A DNA stretch of 64,000 bases from Amphritea japonica ATCC BAA-1530 (GCF_016592435.1 NZ_AP014545.1:1116001-1180000), one strand, 5' to 3'. Positions 18,430 to 27,409 are shown, counted from the stretch's first letter. Translations and numbers: made by a program. Notes: generated by a model from the sequence alone, not told the origin.

Positions 18430-18444
18430 GGCCAGTGTCTGGCC
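18430..18444 (+). terminator. GC-rich stem-loop after the PhnA-like gene
   Basis: GGCCAG, loop TGT, CTGGCC directly after the stop codon. No T-run, so termination is uncertain. Confidence 0.35.
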
Positions 18445-18544
18445 CGCTATGTGTTTGATAACCAGTTTATGAATTTATTTCACTTTAGAATTTCAACTGG
18501 CTGGCGATAACGAATTTAATCAATACTAAAATTCGGGTCTGGCT

Positions 18545-19426
18545 ATGTTTAACCCATTGAGCTCATCACCTTTCTTTTTTAACCCTGGTTTGGTTCATCA
18601 GTCTGATAATCAAAGTCGCCATCTTGAAGGCGCGCCGTCTTCTGATCGTTCGGTTGAAAACAGGCCTAATGGGGTAGCCCCTGCTCGTCAGTCATATTCC
18701 TTATCTGAACGTTTTAGCCGTGATGATAGCTTTTCAATAAACCTTACTACCCGGGATGGGGATCAGGTTGAGATTACCTTTAATAGCGAAACTAGCTATA
18801 AATCTGATTATGATCTGCGTAGCGGTCATGGACGTGAACATCAACGTTACAGTATTGATAAGGAGCAGAGCAGTGAGTTCGGTTTTTCTGTTGAAGGAAA
18901 TCTTGATGTTGAAGAGATTGATGCGATCGCTGCTCTGGTTCAGGACCTTTCATCACTGGCGAGTAACTTCTTTAATGGTGATATACAAACAGCGATGCAA
19001 CAGGTGGGAGATCTGAGTTTTGATACTAGACAGCTGGCAGAGCTGGATGTCTCGATGGAACAGTCGATAGAGTATCGTGCGATTGAAAAATACCGTGAAA
19101 TTCAGTCGATGGGCGAAAGGGCTGAGCCAAGCTCTGAACGAGCGGTTGAACCGTTCAGAGAACAGCTACTGAATCAAATTAGCCGGACCGAACAACATAT
19201 CGAGTATGCTGCGGAATTTACCTTTAGTCTGATTGCTGAATTTATTTCTCATGATCAGCGCTTTAAGGAGATGAGTGAAGCAGACCAGGAGAGCCTGAAA
19301 GTAAATACAGAGCGACTTAGTGAATTAGCTTCAGTTAAAGCCAGCGAAGCTGAGGATGCTCATGAAGAACCAGAACACGAACCCCAACACGAACATGGCT
19401 CGGATGATGTCGAGTTCGACGATTAA
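18545..19426 (+). CDS. Acidic protein of unknown function
   Basis: A 293-residue protein with a low-complexity N-terminus rich in Ser, Asn and Arg (residues 1-60), a central segment SEFGFSVEGNLDVEEIDAIAALVQDL (about 108-133, given here as the guide SVEGNLDVEEIDAI) followed by a helical region FFNGDIQTAMQQV, and an extremely acidic, His-containing tail from about 275. No signal peptide or membrane segment. The central segment recalls uncharacterised proteins of marine gammaproteobacteria (a DUF5610-like region), but I cannot confirm this. The start ATG has a GGTCTGG upstream. Function unknown. Confidence 0.65.
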   Translation: MFNPLSSSPFFFNPGLVHQSDNQSRHLEGAPSSDRSVENRPNGVAPARQSYSLSERFSRDDSFSINLTTRDGDQVEITFNSETSYKSDYDLRSGHGREHQRYSIDKEQSSEFGFSVEGNLDVEEIDAIAALVQDLSSLASNFFNGDIQTAMQQVGDLSFDTRQLAELDVSMEQSIEYRAIEKYREIQSMGERAEPSSERAVEPFREQLLNQISRTEQHIEYAAEFTFSLIAEFISHDQRFKEMSEADQESLKVNTERLSELASVKASEAEDAHEEPEHEPQHEHGSDDVEFDD

Positions 19427-19594
19427 TCCAACGCTCTTGAACAATGATTAAGATTCTCTTGCCTGGGGGGTGGAGAGTCTGTTGGATACCGTAATCTAAG
19501 CTGCCCGATCTGAGCGGTGTTTTGTTCTGTAAAATGTATATCACCTGTTAGAATACTGGTCCTATTTGTGCTCACACTCGGACCATCACTATCC

Positions 19595-22120
19595 ATGAAT
19601 GTACTCCCTGTTACAGACGTTCTGGAACACCTTCGTACTGCGCTTACTGAAAGCGATGAGGTTGTGCTTGAAGCACCTCCCGGGGCTGGTAAGACGACTT
19701 TGGTTCCTTTGGAGCTACTTCAACACCCATTACTGGTTGGACAAAAAATCCTTATGCTTGAGCCCCGGCGGCTGGCAGCACGGATGGCTGCTGGGCGTTT
19801 AGCCAGTCAGCTCGGTGAATCGGTGGGTGACACTGTCGGCTACCGGGTACGCATGGACTCTAAAGTAGGGCCGCAGACACGGCTTGAAGTGGTTACCGAA
19901 GGTATTCTTACCCGTATGCTTCAGGATGACCCCAGTCTGGATGGGTATGGTCTGGTTATTTTTGATGAGTTTCATGAACGTAGTCTGGATGCCGATTTTG
20001 GTTTGGCGCTAACCTTACAGGGGCGGGAACTGTTCCGGGATGAGCAACCCCTTAAGCTACTGTTGATGTCTGCTACGCTGGATCAACGGGTGATAGATCA
20101 ATTATTACCTCAAGCCCCTCTGGTGAGTAGTAAAGGACGAAGCTATCCGGTGGATATCCGTTATTTAGGGGCTCAGGGGCGAAATCAGCGATTGGAGGAG
20201 TGGGTGGCTCAGGCCGTCATGCAGGCGCTGGACGAGGAGTCCGGTAGCTTGTTGGTCTTCTTACCGGGGCAAAGAGAAATTCGTAATGTTGCGAGAAACC
20301 TCAGTAATCAAATAGAGACAGGGGTTGTCCTGACACCTCTCTACGGTGACCTGAGCATTCAAGAGCAGCAGAGAGCGATACAGCCTGCATCGGAAGGGCA
20401 AAGGAAGGTGGTGTTGGCAACCAATATTGCAGAAACCAGCCTGACGATAGAAGGTATTCGAGTGGTAATAGATGCTGGATTAAGCCGGGAAGCCAGGCTT
20501 GATCCGGCCAGCGGTATGACTCGGCTGCATACCTGTAAAGTCTCTCGGGCAGCCAGTATTCAACGTGCCGGACGAGCGGGCCGAATGGAGCCCGGTAGCT
20601 GTTATCGTCTCTGGTCTGAGAGTCAGCAGGCGCAGCTTTCCCAGCATGCAACACCGGAGATTATGTCCACTGACCTAACGTCGCTGGCACTGCAACTGGC
20701 CCGTTGGGGAGTGGAAGATACCGCAGAACTGCGATGGTTAAATCCGCCGCCTGATGCGGCGCTTAGCCAGGCGCGTGACCTGCTGATACGGCTGGGTGCA
20801 CTTCAGTCTGTCGATAACAGCCTGCAGCTGACCTCTGCCGGAGATGTGATGGCACGATTGCCATTGCACCCCCGATTGGCACATCTGCTGTTAGTCGGTT
20901 GGGAGAAGGGCTGTGGTGAACTAGCCTGTGATATTGCCGCTTTGCTCAGTGAGCGGGATCCACTAACGGGTGATGCAGATTTTGAACGGCGATTAAGCTG
21001 GCTGAGGGGAGATATTCCATGCTCTTCATCTCAAAAATCGATGTTGCAGCGCATTCGTCAACTGAGTCAGCAATATCGAAGAAGCTGTAAAAAAATCCTG
21101 AGTAACGTTTCACCGCAACCAATAAAACTATCAACCGCTGAGCTGTCAGCGCTACTGATTGCTCAGGCATATCCGGATCGAATCGCTTCCCGTCGCAGAG
21201 CGGGAGCAGGGGATTATCAGCTGAGTGGTGGTCGTGCTGTACGTCTGGCAGAAACTGACTCCCTGATTAAACATGATTGGTTAGCAGTAGCAAACTGCGG
21301 CGGAACGCAGGGACAAACTACAGATAAAGTGTTTTTAGCAACTCCTCTACCCGAAAAACTGTTCGATACGGCACTGTCAGGATTGCTACAACAACAGAAA
21401 GTGGTTGAATGGGACAGGCAACAGGGACGTATGTGTTGCGAGTTGCAGCGTCGTATCGGGGTATTGGTTATCAGCCGCGACGAGTTGAAGGAGATTCCGC
21501 TACCTGAGAAAAACCAGATTCTTATCAATCTGATCCGCAAACAGGGGTTACAGATTTTGCCCTGGAATGATGAGATTGAACGCTGGCGGCAACGGGTTAT
21601 GTTTCTGCATTCGTCGCAACCGCTAGATGGTCCCTGGCCAGATCTTTCCGATAAGTGCCTCTTGAAGGGGCTGGAGCAGTGGTTATCGCCATATCTTGAT
21701 CCGGTTAATCATATAAATCACTTTAGTCGTTTGGATTTGTTTGCCATTTTGCAGGCTTTACTCGAATGGCCTTTGCCGAATGAGTTAGGGAAACTTGCAC
21801 CGCCCCGACTTAAGCTACCATCAGGGCATACGGCTGCGATTAATTACAGTGAGTTTCCGCCGGTGCTGGCGGTTAAGCTTCAGGAGATGTTTGGTTCGGT
21901 AGACACGCCTGTGATTGGTTACAAGGTAGCGCTGAAAATACATCTGCTATCGCCAGCGCGCAGGCCGTTGGCAGTCACTCAGGATCTGGCCAGTTTTTGG
22001 GCCAATAGTTACCGGGATGTGCAGAAGGATATGAAAGGACGCTACCCTAAGCATCCGTGGCCTGATAATCCACGGGAAGCCATTCCATCCAGTGGCGTTA
22101 AGAGAAAAAATCGCACATAA
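19595..22120 (+). CDS. hrpB: ATP-dependent helicase HrpB
   Basis: An 841-residue DEAH-type helicase. Seen: Walker A APPGAGKTT near residue 29, LEPRRLAARM, DEFHERSLDADF (motif II, DEFH) near 120, LLMSATL, and the motif V-VI region ATNIAETSLTIEG with QRAGRAGRMEPG near 325. The C-terminal third (PLHPRLAHLL, then the HrpB-specific tail ending ATPASR-like KHPWPDNP) matches HrpB and not HrpA. The length is near the family's 800-850 residues. In other species it affects envelope growth or resistance traits, with an unclear substrate. The frame extends to 19517, but ATG 19595 matches the usual N-terminus. A double hairpin terminator follows. Confidence 0.93.
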   Translation: MNVLPVTDVLEHLRTALTESDEVVLEAPPGAGKTTLVPLELLQHPLLVGQKILMLEPRRLAARMAAGRLASQLGESVGDTVGYRVRMDSKVGPQTRLEVVTEGILTRMLQDDPSLDGYGLVIFDEFHERSLDADFGLALTLQGRELFRDEQPLKLLLMSATLDQRVIDQLLPQAPLVSSKGRSYPVDIRYLGAQGRNQRLEEWVAQAVMQALDEESGSLLVFLPGQREIRNVARNLSNQIETGVVLTPLYGDLSIQEQQRAIQPASEGQRKVVLATNIAETSLTIEGIRVVIDAGLSREARLDPASGMTRLHTCKVSRAASIQRAGRAGRMEPGSCYRLWSESQQAQLSQHATPEIMSTDLTSLALQLARWGVEDTAELRWLNPPPDAALSQARDLLIRLGALQSVDNSLQLTSAGDVMARLPLHPRLAHLLLVGWEKGCGELACDIAALLSERDPLTGDADFERRLSWLRGDIPCSSSQKSMLQRIRQLSQQYRRSCKKILSNVSPQPIKLSTAELSALLIAQAYPDRIASRRRAGAGDYQLSGGRAVRLAETDSLIKHDWLAVANCGGTQGQTTDKVFLATPLPEKLFDTALSGLLQQQKVVEWDRQQGRMCCELQRRIGVLVISRDELKEIPLPEKNQILINLIRKQGLQILPWNDEIERWRQRVMFLHSSQPLDGPWPDLSDKCLLKGLEQWLSPYLDPVNHINHFSRLDLFAILQALLEWPLPNELGKLAPPRLKLPSGHTAAINYSEFPPVLAVKLQEMFGSVDTPVIGYKVALKIHLLSPARRPLAVTQDLASFWANSYRDVQKDMKGRYPKHPWPDNPREAIPSSGVKRKNRT

Positions 22121-22455
22121 GTTGAGTATGAGATAAAAACTTTTCAAGTTGTGTCAGGTGCTTGTGTACTAAGATAAAGTTACTCTGCAATGTCAGAGTG
22201 GATATAGCCCCAATCGGTTGGGGTAGATGAAAGAATACTATGTATGACACATGTAGCCCCGCTAGCGCGGGGCTTTCTTTATTCTTCGTATATTGCCCGC
22301 TTCTATTATATTTGTTTGTTTAACTCCTTTTTTAAGTCTGCTTATCTTGAGTTTCATACCGTCAGAAGTCATAGTGATCGAGTAACTTATCTAGTTATTG
22401 GTGGATGGCTCTTGGTCACACGCTTAAATAATGAAAGAACCCCAGGAGGGTTAAT
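22121..22455 (+). other. 335-bp gap between hrpB and the dehalogenase gene
   Basis: Holds two hairpins (CCCC-rich at 22208-22223 and the terminator at 22255) followed by about 160 AT-rich bases that must contain the dehalogenase promoter. No further gene seen. Confidence 0.5.
22255..22283 (+). terminator. Intrinsic terminator after hrpB
   Basis: AGCCCCGC, loop TAGC, GCGGGGCT then TTCTTTATT. A smaller hairpin CCCCAA-TCGG-TTGGGG lies 40 bases upstream. Confidence 0.8.
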
Positions 22456-23142
22456 ATGCAGAGCCAGACGATCGCTTTTGATGTGTACGGTACTTTGGTA
22501 GACCCTCTGGAAATGAGTAGACATCTGCAGCTGATGGTAGGAGAGAAAGCCGAACAGTTGTCTAAACTCTGGCGTGAAAAGCAGGTTGAGTATGCTTTTC
22601 GAAGGGGGTTAATGGGCCGATATGAACCCTTTGGAGTGTGTACCCTTCAAGCTTTGAATTACGCGATGGAAGTACTCGAACTGTCGCTAACGGCGGAGCA
22701 ACAGCGATTTTTGTTGGCTCAGTACCAGTTATTACAAGCGTATTCGGATGTAGTGCCCGGTATTGAGTCACTCAGAGCACAGGGACATCAGTGTGTGGCT
22801 TTTTCCAACGGTCCGGCGGTTAAAGTTAAAGATTTATTGGATAACGCGGGTGTTCTGGAACTGTTAGATGATGTAATAAGTGTTGATGAAGTCTCCAGAT
22901 ACAAACCTGATCCGGCGGTTTATCTTCATCTACTTAAGCGCACAGATAGCCGGGCTGAAAATAGCTGGCTGATTTCTAGTAATGCCTGGGATGTTATGGG
23001 GGCAAAGCATGCTGGATTGAATGCCGCCTGGATTAAGCGTAGCGCTGGAGCGGTGTTTGATCCCTGGGATCTAAAGCCTGATAAAGTCGTTAATAACCTT
23101 CAACAGCTGGCTTTGGAATTCAGTAAAAGCCCTATACAGTAG
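22456..23142 (+). CDS. Haloacid dehalogenase, type II
   Basis: A 228-residue HAD-superfamily enzyme of the L-2-haloacid dehalogenase branch. Seen: nucleophile motif FDVYGTLVDP with D9, the SNGPAV loop (motif II Ser) near 117, RYKPDPAVY with the motif III Lys near 150, and SSNAWDVMGAKHAG near 175, whose Asn and Trp-Asp are typical of true type II 2-haloacid dehalogenases. It would hydrolyse short-chain L-2-haloalkanoates such as chloroacetate or 2-chloropropionate; marine bacteria meet these compounds naturally. The ATG has a strong AGGAGGG 5 bases upstream. Single gene. Confidence 0.9.
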   Translation: MQSQTIAFDVYGTLVDPLEMSRHLQLMVGEKAEQLSKLWREKQVEYAFRRGLMGRYEPFGVCTLQALNYAMEVLELSLTAEQQRFLLAQYQLLQAYSDVVPGIESLRAQGHQCVAFSNGPAVKVKDLLDNAGVLELLDDVISVDEVSRYKPDPAVYLHLLKRTDSRAENSWLISSNAWDVMGAKHAGLNAAWIKRSAGAVFDPWDLKPDKVVNNLQQLALEFSKSPIQ

Positions 23143-23182
23143 CTTTTTATAAGTAATTATTACGTTTTTTTAAGCTGTTTTG

Positions 23183-23294
23183 TTGCAGTGCAAATAAAAA
23201 AAGACCCGGCGGGCGCCGGGTCGAAATAAGCCAAATTGGTGGCTCAAAAAGCAAAGTGCAAACTCAATATAGCTAATTTTTTTGTGCACTGCAA
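23183..23294. repeat. Inverted repeat around a terminator
   Basis: TTGCAGTGCA at 23183-23192 and its exact reverse complement TGCACTGCAA at 23285-23294 enclose the hairpin at 23203-23222 and a third partial copy (AAGTGCAAAC near 23264). Read on the minus strand this would be the folded 3' end of the pirin transcript. Confidence 0.55.
23196..23222 (-). terminator. Intrinsic terminator of the pirin-like gene
   Basis: GACCCGGCG and CGCCGGGTC pair with a minimal loop; on the minus strand the stem is followed by seven T. It lies 160 bases after the stop of the minus-strand pirin gene, leaving a long 3' untranslated region. Confidence 0.85.
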
Positions 23295-23382
23295 AATAAA
23301 ATAGATAAAGGTAGGGCTAAATCGGGTTATTGACAGGGGAAAAATGGCTGTTAGGTCGATTTATTATGGATAAGAGTGAGGC

Positions 23383-24063
23383 TTAGGGAAGCGCGAAATA
23401 GAACCCTTCCGCTTTATTGATCCCCCGAAGTGATATCAAAGGTTCATCTTCAAACAGTATTGTATCGCCCGCTTCCAGAACGCTACCGTTAATTTCAAGC
23501 TCTCCCCTCACAAGGTAGAGAAAGCCGTTCTCTGATGCTGGTAAGCCACAACTGGTATGGTGTAAGCGGAACTGATGCATCTCCACGTTTTGTTCAATCT
23601 GTAGTGAATCTTCGCGACCGTCTGGTGAAATAATCAGTTGAATGCCTTCTCGGCTGAGAAGTTTGCGGGATTGATAGCGGGGGGTATTACCGGTTTTTTG
23701 CGGAATAACCCAAAATTGAAGCATTTTCAGGCTGCTCTCCAGAGAAGCGTTTTGCTCGGTGAATTCAGCCCCTGTGCCAGTGCTCAGTAATTGTAGGCTT
23801 CTGCCTTGCAGTAGTTTGCGATTACCCAGAGAGTCGGTATGCAGGTTCTTGCCATCAAGAATGACAGATATAACTTCCATATCCTGATGTTTGCTGGGAT
23901 CTATCGCCGCGCCAGGCTGTAACAAGTCTTCATTCGCCACTCGTAATTCAGATATTCCCATCCAGTCTGGATCGAAATAGCTGCCAAATGAGAAAACATG
24001 TCGGGATTCAAGCCAGCCGAAATGGGCATATCCCCGGTCTGAAGCACGTTTTATTCTGATCAT
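23383..24063 (-). CDS. Pirin-family protein with an altered metal site
   Basis: A 226-residue bicupin of the pirin/YhhW (quercetinase-like) type. Family features: DRGYAHFGWLESRHVFSFG at 9-27, then DMEVISVILDG and HTDSLGN in the first cupin, and LVRGELEINGSVLEAGD in the second. In pirins the first cupin reads H-P-H-R-D-M-E; here the equivalent stretch is P-S-K-H-Q-D-M-E, so the first His ligand is Ser while the second His and the later His remain. Iron binding may be weakened or lost. The frame opens at a TTG at 24075; ATG 24063 matches the usual family N-terminus. Neither start has a clear ribosome site. Confidence 0.82.
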   Translation of the reverse strand: MIRIKRASDRGYAHFGWLESRHVFSFGSYFDPDWMGISELRVANEDLLQPGAAIDPSKHQDMEVISVILDGKNLHTDSLGNRKLLQGRSLQLLSTGTGAEFTEQNASLESSLKMLQFWVIPQKTGNTPRYQSRKLLSREGIQLIISPDGREDSLQIEQNVEMHQFRLHHTSCGLPASENGFLYLVRGELEINGSVLEAGDTILFEDEPLISLRGINKAEGFYFALP

Positions 24064-24162
24064 GAAGGTTCGCAAATGGAGACTGTTGATCTCTTTTTTA
24101 CCTTGTCAGCACCGTACTGTAAACATGGCCGTTAGTTTTAACGGTATTGTTATCAGAGTAAT

Positions 24163-24948
24163 ATGCTGATTTTTAGGGGGAAATATCTGTGGATCTGCTC
24201 AGCTCTTTTAGTTTGTCATTCTGGCTTTTGGCCGGTTTTGGCCGGTTTTGGCGTGTTAATAACCGGTATTTCCAAGTCGGGTTTTGCCGGAGGAGTCGGG
24301 GTGATCAGTGTACCACTGATGTCTCTCTATATCGGACCGGTCCAGGCGGCAGCGATAATGTTGCCGTTACTGATTCTGATGGATTATTTTAGCGTTCGTG
24401 CCTGGTGGACGCATAAACGAAATGACCTGCTAAAGATAATGGTACCCGGAGCGATGCTGGGGATTTTTACCGGGTATCTGCTATTCGATTATCTTGATGA
24501 CGATATATTGCGGCTATTGTTGGGGGGGCTGTCGATCTGCTTTGCCCTTTGGGGTTTATTCAATGGCGCAAAATCAGGTGAAGGAGGCTCGCCGTTTGTC
24601 GGCTATCTATCCAGTTCTGTTGCAGGCTTCACCAGTTTTATTGCTCACGCCGGTGGCCCGCCCATGAACTTCTATTTGATTCCGATGAAACTGCCCCGGG
24701 AGCAATTCCTCGGTACGGCGGTTGTGTTTCTTGCCATTGTTAATCTGCTTAAGCTGGTGGCCTATGGAGCGTTGGGGCAGATCAATACTGATAATCTTTT
24801 AATCGGTCTGGTGCTGGCTCCCTTAGCTTGGGTCGGTATCCGTATAGGCCTGATTATCCACAAGATGCTGGATGATAAGTTGTTCTATCGTATTATTTTG
24901 ATAATGCTTCTGATCGTTGGGATCAAACTGATCGCTGACGGAATCTGA
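24163..24948 (+). CDS. TauE/SafE (TSUP) permease with frameshifted start
   Basis: From residue 26 on this is a clear TSUP membrane protein (LAGFGVLITGISKSGFAGG near 26-44, HAGGPPMNFY near 163, about eight hydrophobic segments), a family that exports sulfite, sulfoacetate or related anions. The N-terminus is odd. GTG 24189 has a perfect ribosome site (AGGGGG, 8 bases upstream) and starts a fitting N-terminus, VDLLSSFSLSFWLLAGFG, but in another frame. Removing one copy of the tandem decamer at 24231-24250 joins that start exactly to the rest. As sequenced, only the ATG at 24163 is in frame, giving an unrelated 25-residue leader. The gene is probably inactive, weakly expressed or phase-variable, or the read is wrong. 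Confidence 0.8.
   Translation: MLIFRGKYLWICSALLVCHSGFWPVLAGFGVLITGISKSGFAGGVGVISVPLMSLYIGPVQAAAIMLPLLILMDYFSVRAWWTHKRNDLLKIMVPGAMLGIFTGYLLFDYLDDDILRLLLGGLSICFALWGLFNGAKSGEGGSPFVGYLSSSVAGFTSFIAHAGGPPMNFYLIPMKLPREQFLGTAVVFLAIVNLLKLVAYGALGQINTDNLLIGLVLAPLAWVGIRIGLIIHKMLDDKLFYRIILIMLLIVGIKLIADGI
24231..24250 (+). repeat. Tandem 10-bp duplication causing a frameshift
   Basis: GCCGGTTTTG occurs twice in direct succession inside the 5' end of the TauE/SafE gene. Ten is not a multiple of three, so the second copy shifts the frame. Confidence 0.9.
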
Positions 24949-25020
24949 TTGTACTTTTTTAGCTCTTTTTTTAAATCGACTGCTAAGCTTAATTCACTGG
25001 ATATTTTGAAGGAGTGAGTT

Positions 25021-26565
25021 ATGTCTGCAAAGCCTGTGGTTGCTGATAATAAGCCTGTTAAAGTAAGTTTGAGTCAGGGAGAAGAGTCTTACTTCTGCAC
25101 CTGTGGCCGTTCATCTAAGCAACCTTTTTGCGATGGATCGCATGCTGGGACAGGATTCACTCCTAAAGCATTTAAAGCAGAAACAACCGGAGATGTCTGG
25201 CTCTGTGCGTGTAAGCATACGGCAAACTCCCCATACTGCGATGGTACTCATAAGCAGTTTGATGCAACCGTTGTTGGCCATGAAGGGCCCGGTATTATTA
25301 CTAGTGATAATCAGGCTCCAGCTGCGGTAAATACGGCAGAGGAGTCCACTGTCGAATTTATTCACCAGCTGGCACAGGACGGAATAAAAGGAATCGGTTC
25401 TCATGGTCCAATGGGGGCTATGGGGGTTCCACGTAACCAGTTGCCAGCCTGGGATGATATTCAGGTGATGGTGGCTCAGATGGCCCGTAAACCGTTACAG
25501 GAAACCGTGCCGGTAGGCACCTCATTGGTGATAGGTCCTGAGGCCAGGAAACCGTTAGAACTGGATATTCCCCTGTTTGTGTCGGATATGAGCTTTGGAG
25601 CACTTTCAGAGGAGGCTAAAACTGCGCTAGCGAAAGGTGCTGAATTAGCCGGTACGGGTATCTGTTCCGGTGAGGGAGGCATGTTACCCGAAGAACAGCT
25701 GGCAAACTCCCGGTATTTCTACGAACTGGCTAGTGCTAAATTTGGTTACCGGGAAGAGTTATTAACCCGGGTGCAGGCCTTTCATTTCAAAGGCGGGCAG
25801 GGAGCGAAAACCGGTACCGGTGGCCACCTGCCTGCGAGTAAAAACGTGGGTAAAATCTCTCAGGTTCGGGGTATTCCTGAAGGGCAAGATGCGGTGTCTC
25901 CTCCAACCTTTAGTGATCTGGATAATGTTGCCGATTATGCCCGCTTCGCCGATCGGGTGCGGGAGATCAGCGGGGGTATTCCGATTGGTTTCAAACTTAG
26001 TGCAAATCATATAGAGAGAGATGTTGAGTTCGCCGTGAAAGCGGGGGCAGACTATATCATTCTTGATGGTCGTGGCGGCGGTACGGGGGCTGCACCACTG
26101 CTCTTCCGAGATCATATCAGTGTGCCGACGATACCGGCGTTAGCGCGTGCCAGACGTTGTCTGAATACCAATGGAGCCAGCGGACGGGTCACTTTGATTA
26201 TTACCGGCGGACTGAGGGTCCCCAGTGATTTTATAAAAGCGATGGCACTGGGCGCCGATGGTATAGCGGTGGCTAATAGCGCAATGCAGTCGATCGGCTG
26301 TGTGGCCGCTCGTATCTGTAATACCAATAACTGCCCTGCTGGTATAGCAACCCAAAAAGCAGATCTGCGTCAGCGGTTGAATGTAGATAAGTCAGCCGCT
26401 CAGCTAGCTAACTTTATGACCGGATCAGTACATCTGATGCAGGTGATGGCCAGAGCGTGCGGGCATAGTCATCTGAGTCAGTTCGATATGGGAGATCTGG
26501 CAACCTGGAATCGGGATATGGCGTATCTTTCAGGCGTTGCTTATGCAGGAACAACCCCTCTCTAA
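25021..26565 (+). CDS. CDGSH iron-sulfur domains fused to a glutamate synthase-like FMN domain
   Basis: A 514-residue protein. Residues 15-90 hold two CDGSH-type clusters: FCTCGRSSKQPFCDGSH and CACKHTANSPYCDGTH, each with the three Cys and one His expected to bind a 2Fe-2S cluster. From about 130 the protein is a glutamate synthase alpha-type barrel: DMSFGALSEEAKTAL, GEGGMLPEE, FKGGQGAKTG, DGRGGGTGAAP, and CNTNNCPAGIATQ, which carries the cysteines of a 3Fe-4S cluster. There is no amidotransferase domain, so glutamine-dependent glutamate synthesis is unlikely; electron transfer or ammonia/other donor use is possible. ATG with GAAGGAG upstream. It follows the TauE gene by 72 bases on the same strand. 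Confidence 0.88.
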   Translation: MSAKPVVADNKPVKVSLSQGEESYFCTCGRSSKQPFCDGSHAGTGFTPKAFKAETTGDVWLCACKHTANSPYCDGTHKQFDATVVGHEGPGIITSDNQAPAAVNTAEESTVEFIHQLAQDGIKGIGSHGPMGAMGVPRNQLPAWDDIQVMVAQMARKPLQETVPVGTSLVIGPEARKPLELDIPLFVSDMSFGALSEEAKTALAKGAELAGTGICSGEGGMLPEEQLANSRYFYELASAKFGYREELLTRVQAFHFKGGQGAKTGTGGHLPASKNVGKISQVRGIPEGQDAVSPPTFSDLDNVADYARFADRVREISGGIPIGFKLSANHIERDVEFAVKAGADYIILDGRGGGTGAAPLLFRDHISVPTIPALARARRCLNTNGASGRVTLIITGGLRVPSDFIKAMALGADGIAVANSAMQSIGCVAARICNTNNCPAGIATQKADLRQRLNVDKSAAQLANFMTGSVHLMQVMARACGHSHLSQFDMGDLATWNRDMAYLSGVAYAGTTPL

Positions 26566-26574
26566 TGAGAGGGG
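26555..26574. terminator. Perfect stem-loop spanning the stop codon
   Basis: CCCCTCTC, loop TAAT, GAGAGGGG; the TAA stop of the CDGSH fusion sits in the loop. It lies between convergent genes. T-runs are lacking on both sides. Confidence 0.45.
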
Positions 26575-26581
26575 CCTTCAA

Positions 26582-27409
26582 CTAATCCGTCAGCGTACCT
26601 TGTTGATAATCCTGGATAGCCTGATCTATCTCGGCCTGTGTATTCATCACAAACGGGCCGTAGTGGGCAACCCGCTCTTGTAGAGGAATACCGCTCAGTA
26701 ACAGTGCACCGCTACCGGTTTCAGAACTGATCTCCAGCGCTGATTCTGAGGTAACTTTTATCATCTGTTGGGCGCCCACTGTTTGCCCGTTTACACTCAG
26801 CTTTCCTTCGTAAACATAGAGTAGCAGTGTGCACTCCTCTGACTGTTCCAGACGAGCTTCGGCACCTGGGTTTAGACAAATATCAGCAACAGCTGCTTGC
26901 CCGGGCAGCTGTTGTAATGGCCCGCTAAATGTTTCTTTATCGAAGGTGAATTCGCCACCGATTACTTTCAATTCGCTATTCTCTAGTGAATGCCATGGAA
27001 GCTGATCGCGACCTATATCCTGCCAGTCCGGGTCTTTCATCTTCTCGCTGGCGGGTAGGTTTAGCCACAATTGAAAACCGTGCATTAAGCCATCTTTCTG
27101 TAATGGCATCTCCGAGTGAATAATCCCCCTGCCTGCAGACATCCACTGGGCTTCACCGCTCTGTACTCCACCTTTATTACCCAAGTGGTCCTGATGTTCG
27201 AATCCACCATGACGTATGTAGGTCAGGGTTTCGATTCCCCGGTGTGGGTGAGCGGGAAAGCCTGCACCATAATCATCAGGGTTGTCTGAGCGGATTTCAT
27301 CCAGCATCAGGAAAGGGTCGAGTCCGTTATTTTGGAAACCGTGTACACGCTGAATTTTTACGCCAGCACCATCAGAAGATGGGCGGCTTGGAATAATCTG
27401 AATACTCAT
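26582..27409 (-). CDS. Pirin-family protein
   Basis: A 275-residue bicupin with an intact pirin metal site: AHPHRGIETLTYI at about 53-65 (two His and Glu), FEHQDHLGN near 71 and MSAGRGIIHSEMP near 90. Pirins bind iron; bacterial ones include quercetin dioxygenases and modulators of central metabolism, and the physiological substrate here is unknown. It diverges from a LysR-type gene 146 bases away, so it is the likely target of that regulator. The ATG has GGGAGAACAC upstream. Confidence 0.88.
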   Translation of the reverse strand: MSIQIIPSRPSSDGAGVKIQRVHGFQNNGLDPFLMLDEIRSDNPDDYGAGFPAHPHRGIETLTYIRHGGFEHQDHLGNKGGVQSGEAQWMSAGRGIIHSEMPLQKDGLMHGFQLWLNLPASEKMKDPDWQDIGRDQLPWHSLENSELKVIGGEFTFDKETFSGPLQQLPGQAAVADICLNPGAEARLEQSEECTLLLYVYEGKLSVNGQTVGAQQMIKVTSESALEISSETGSGALLLSGIPLQERVAHYGPFVMNTQAEIDQAIQDYQQGTLTD

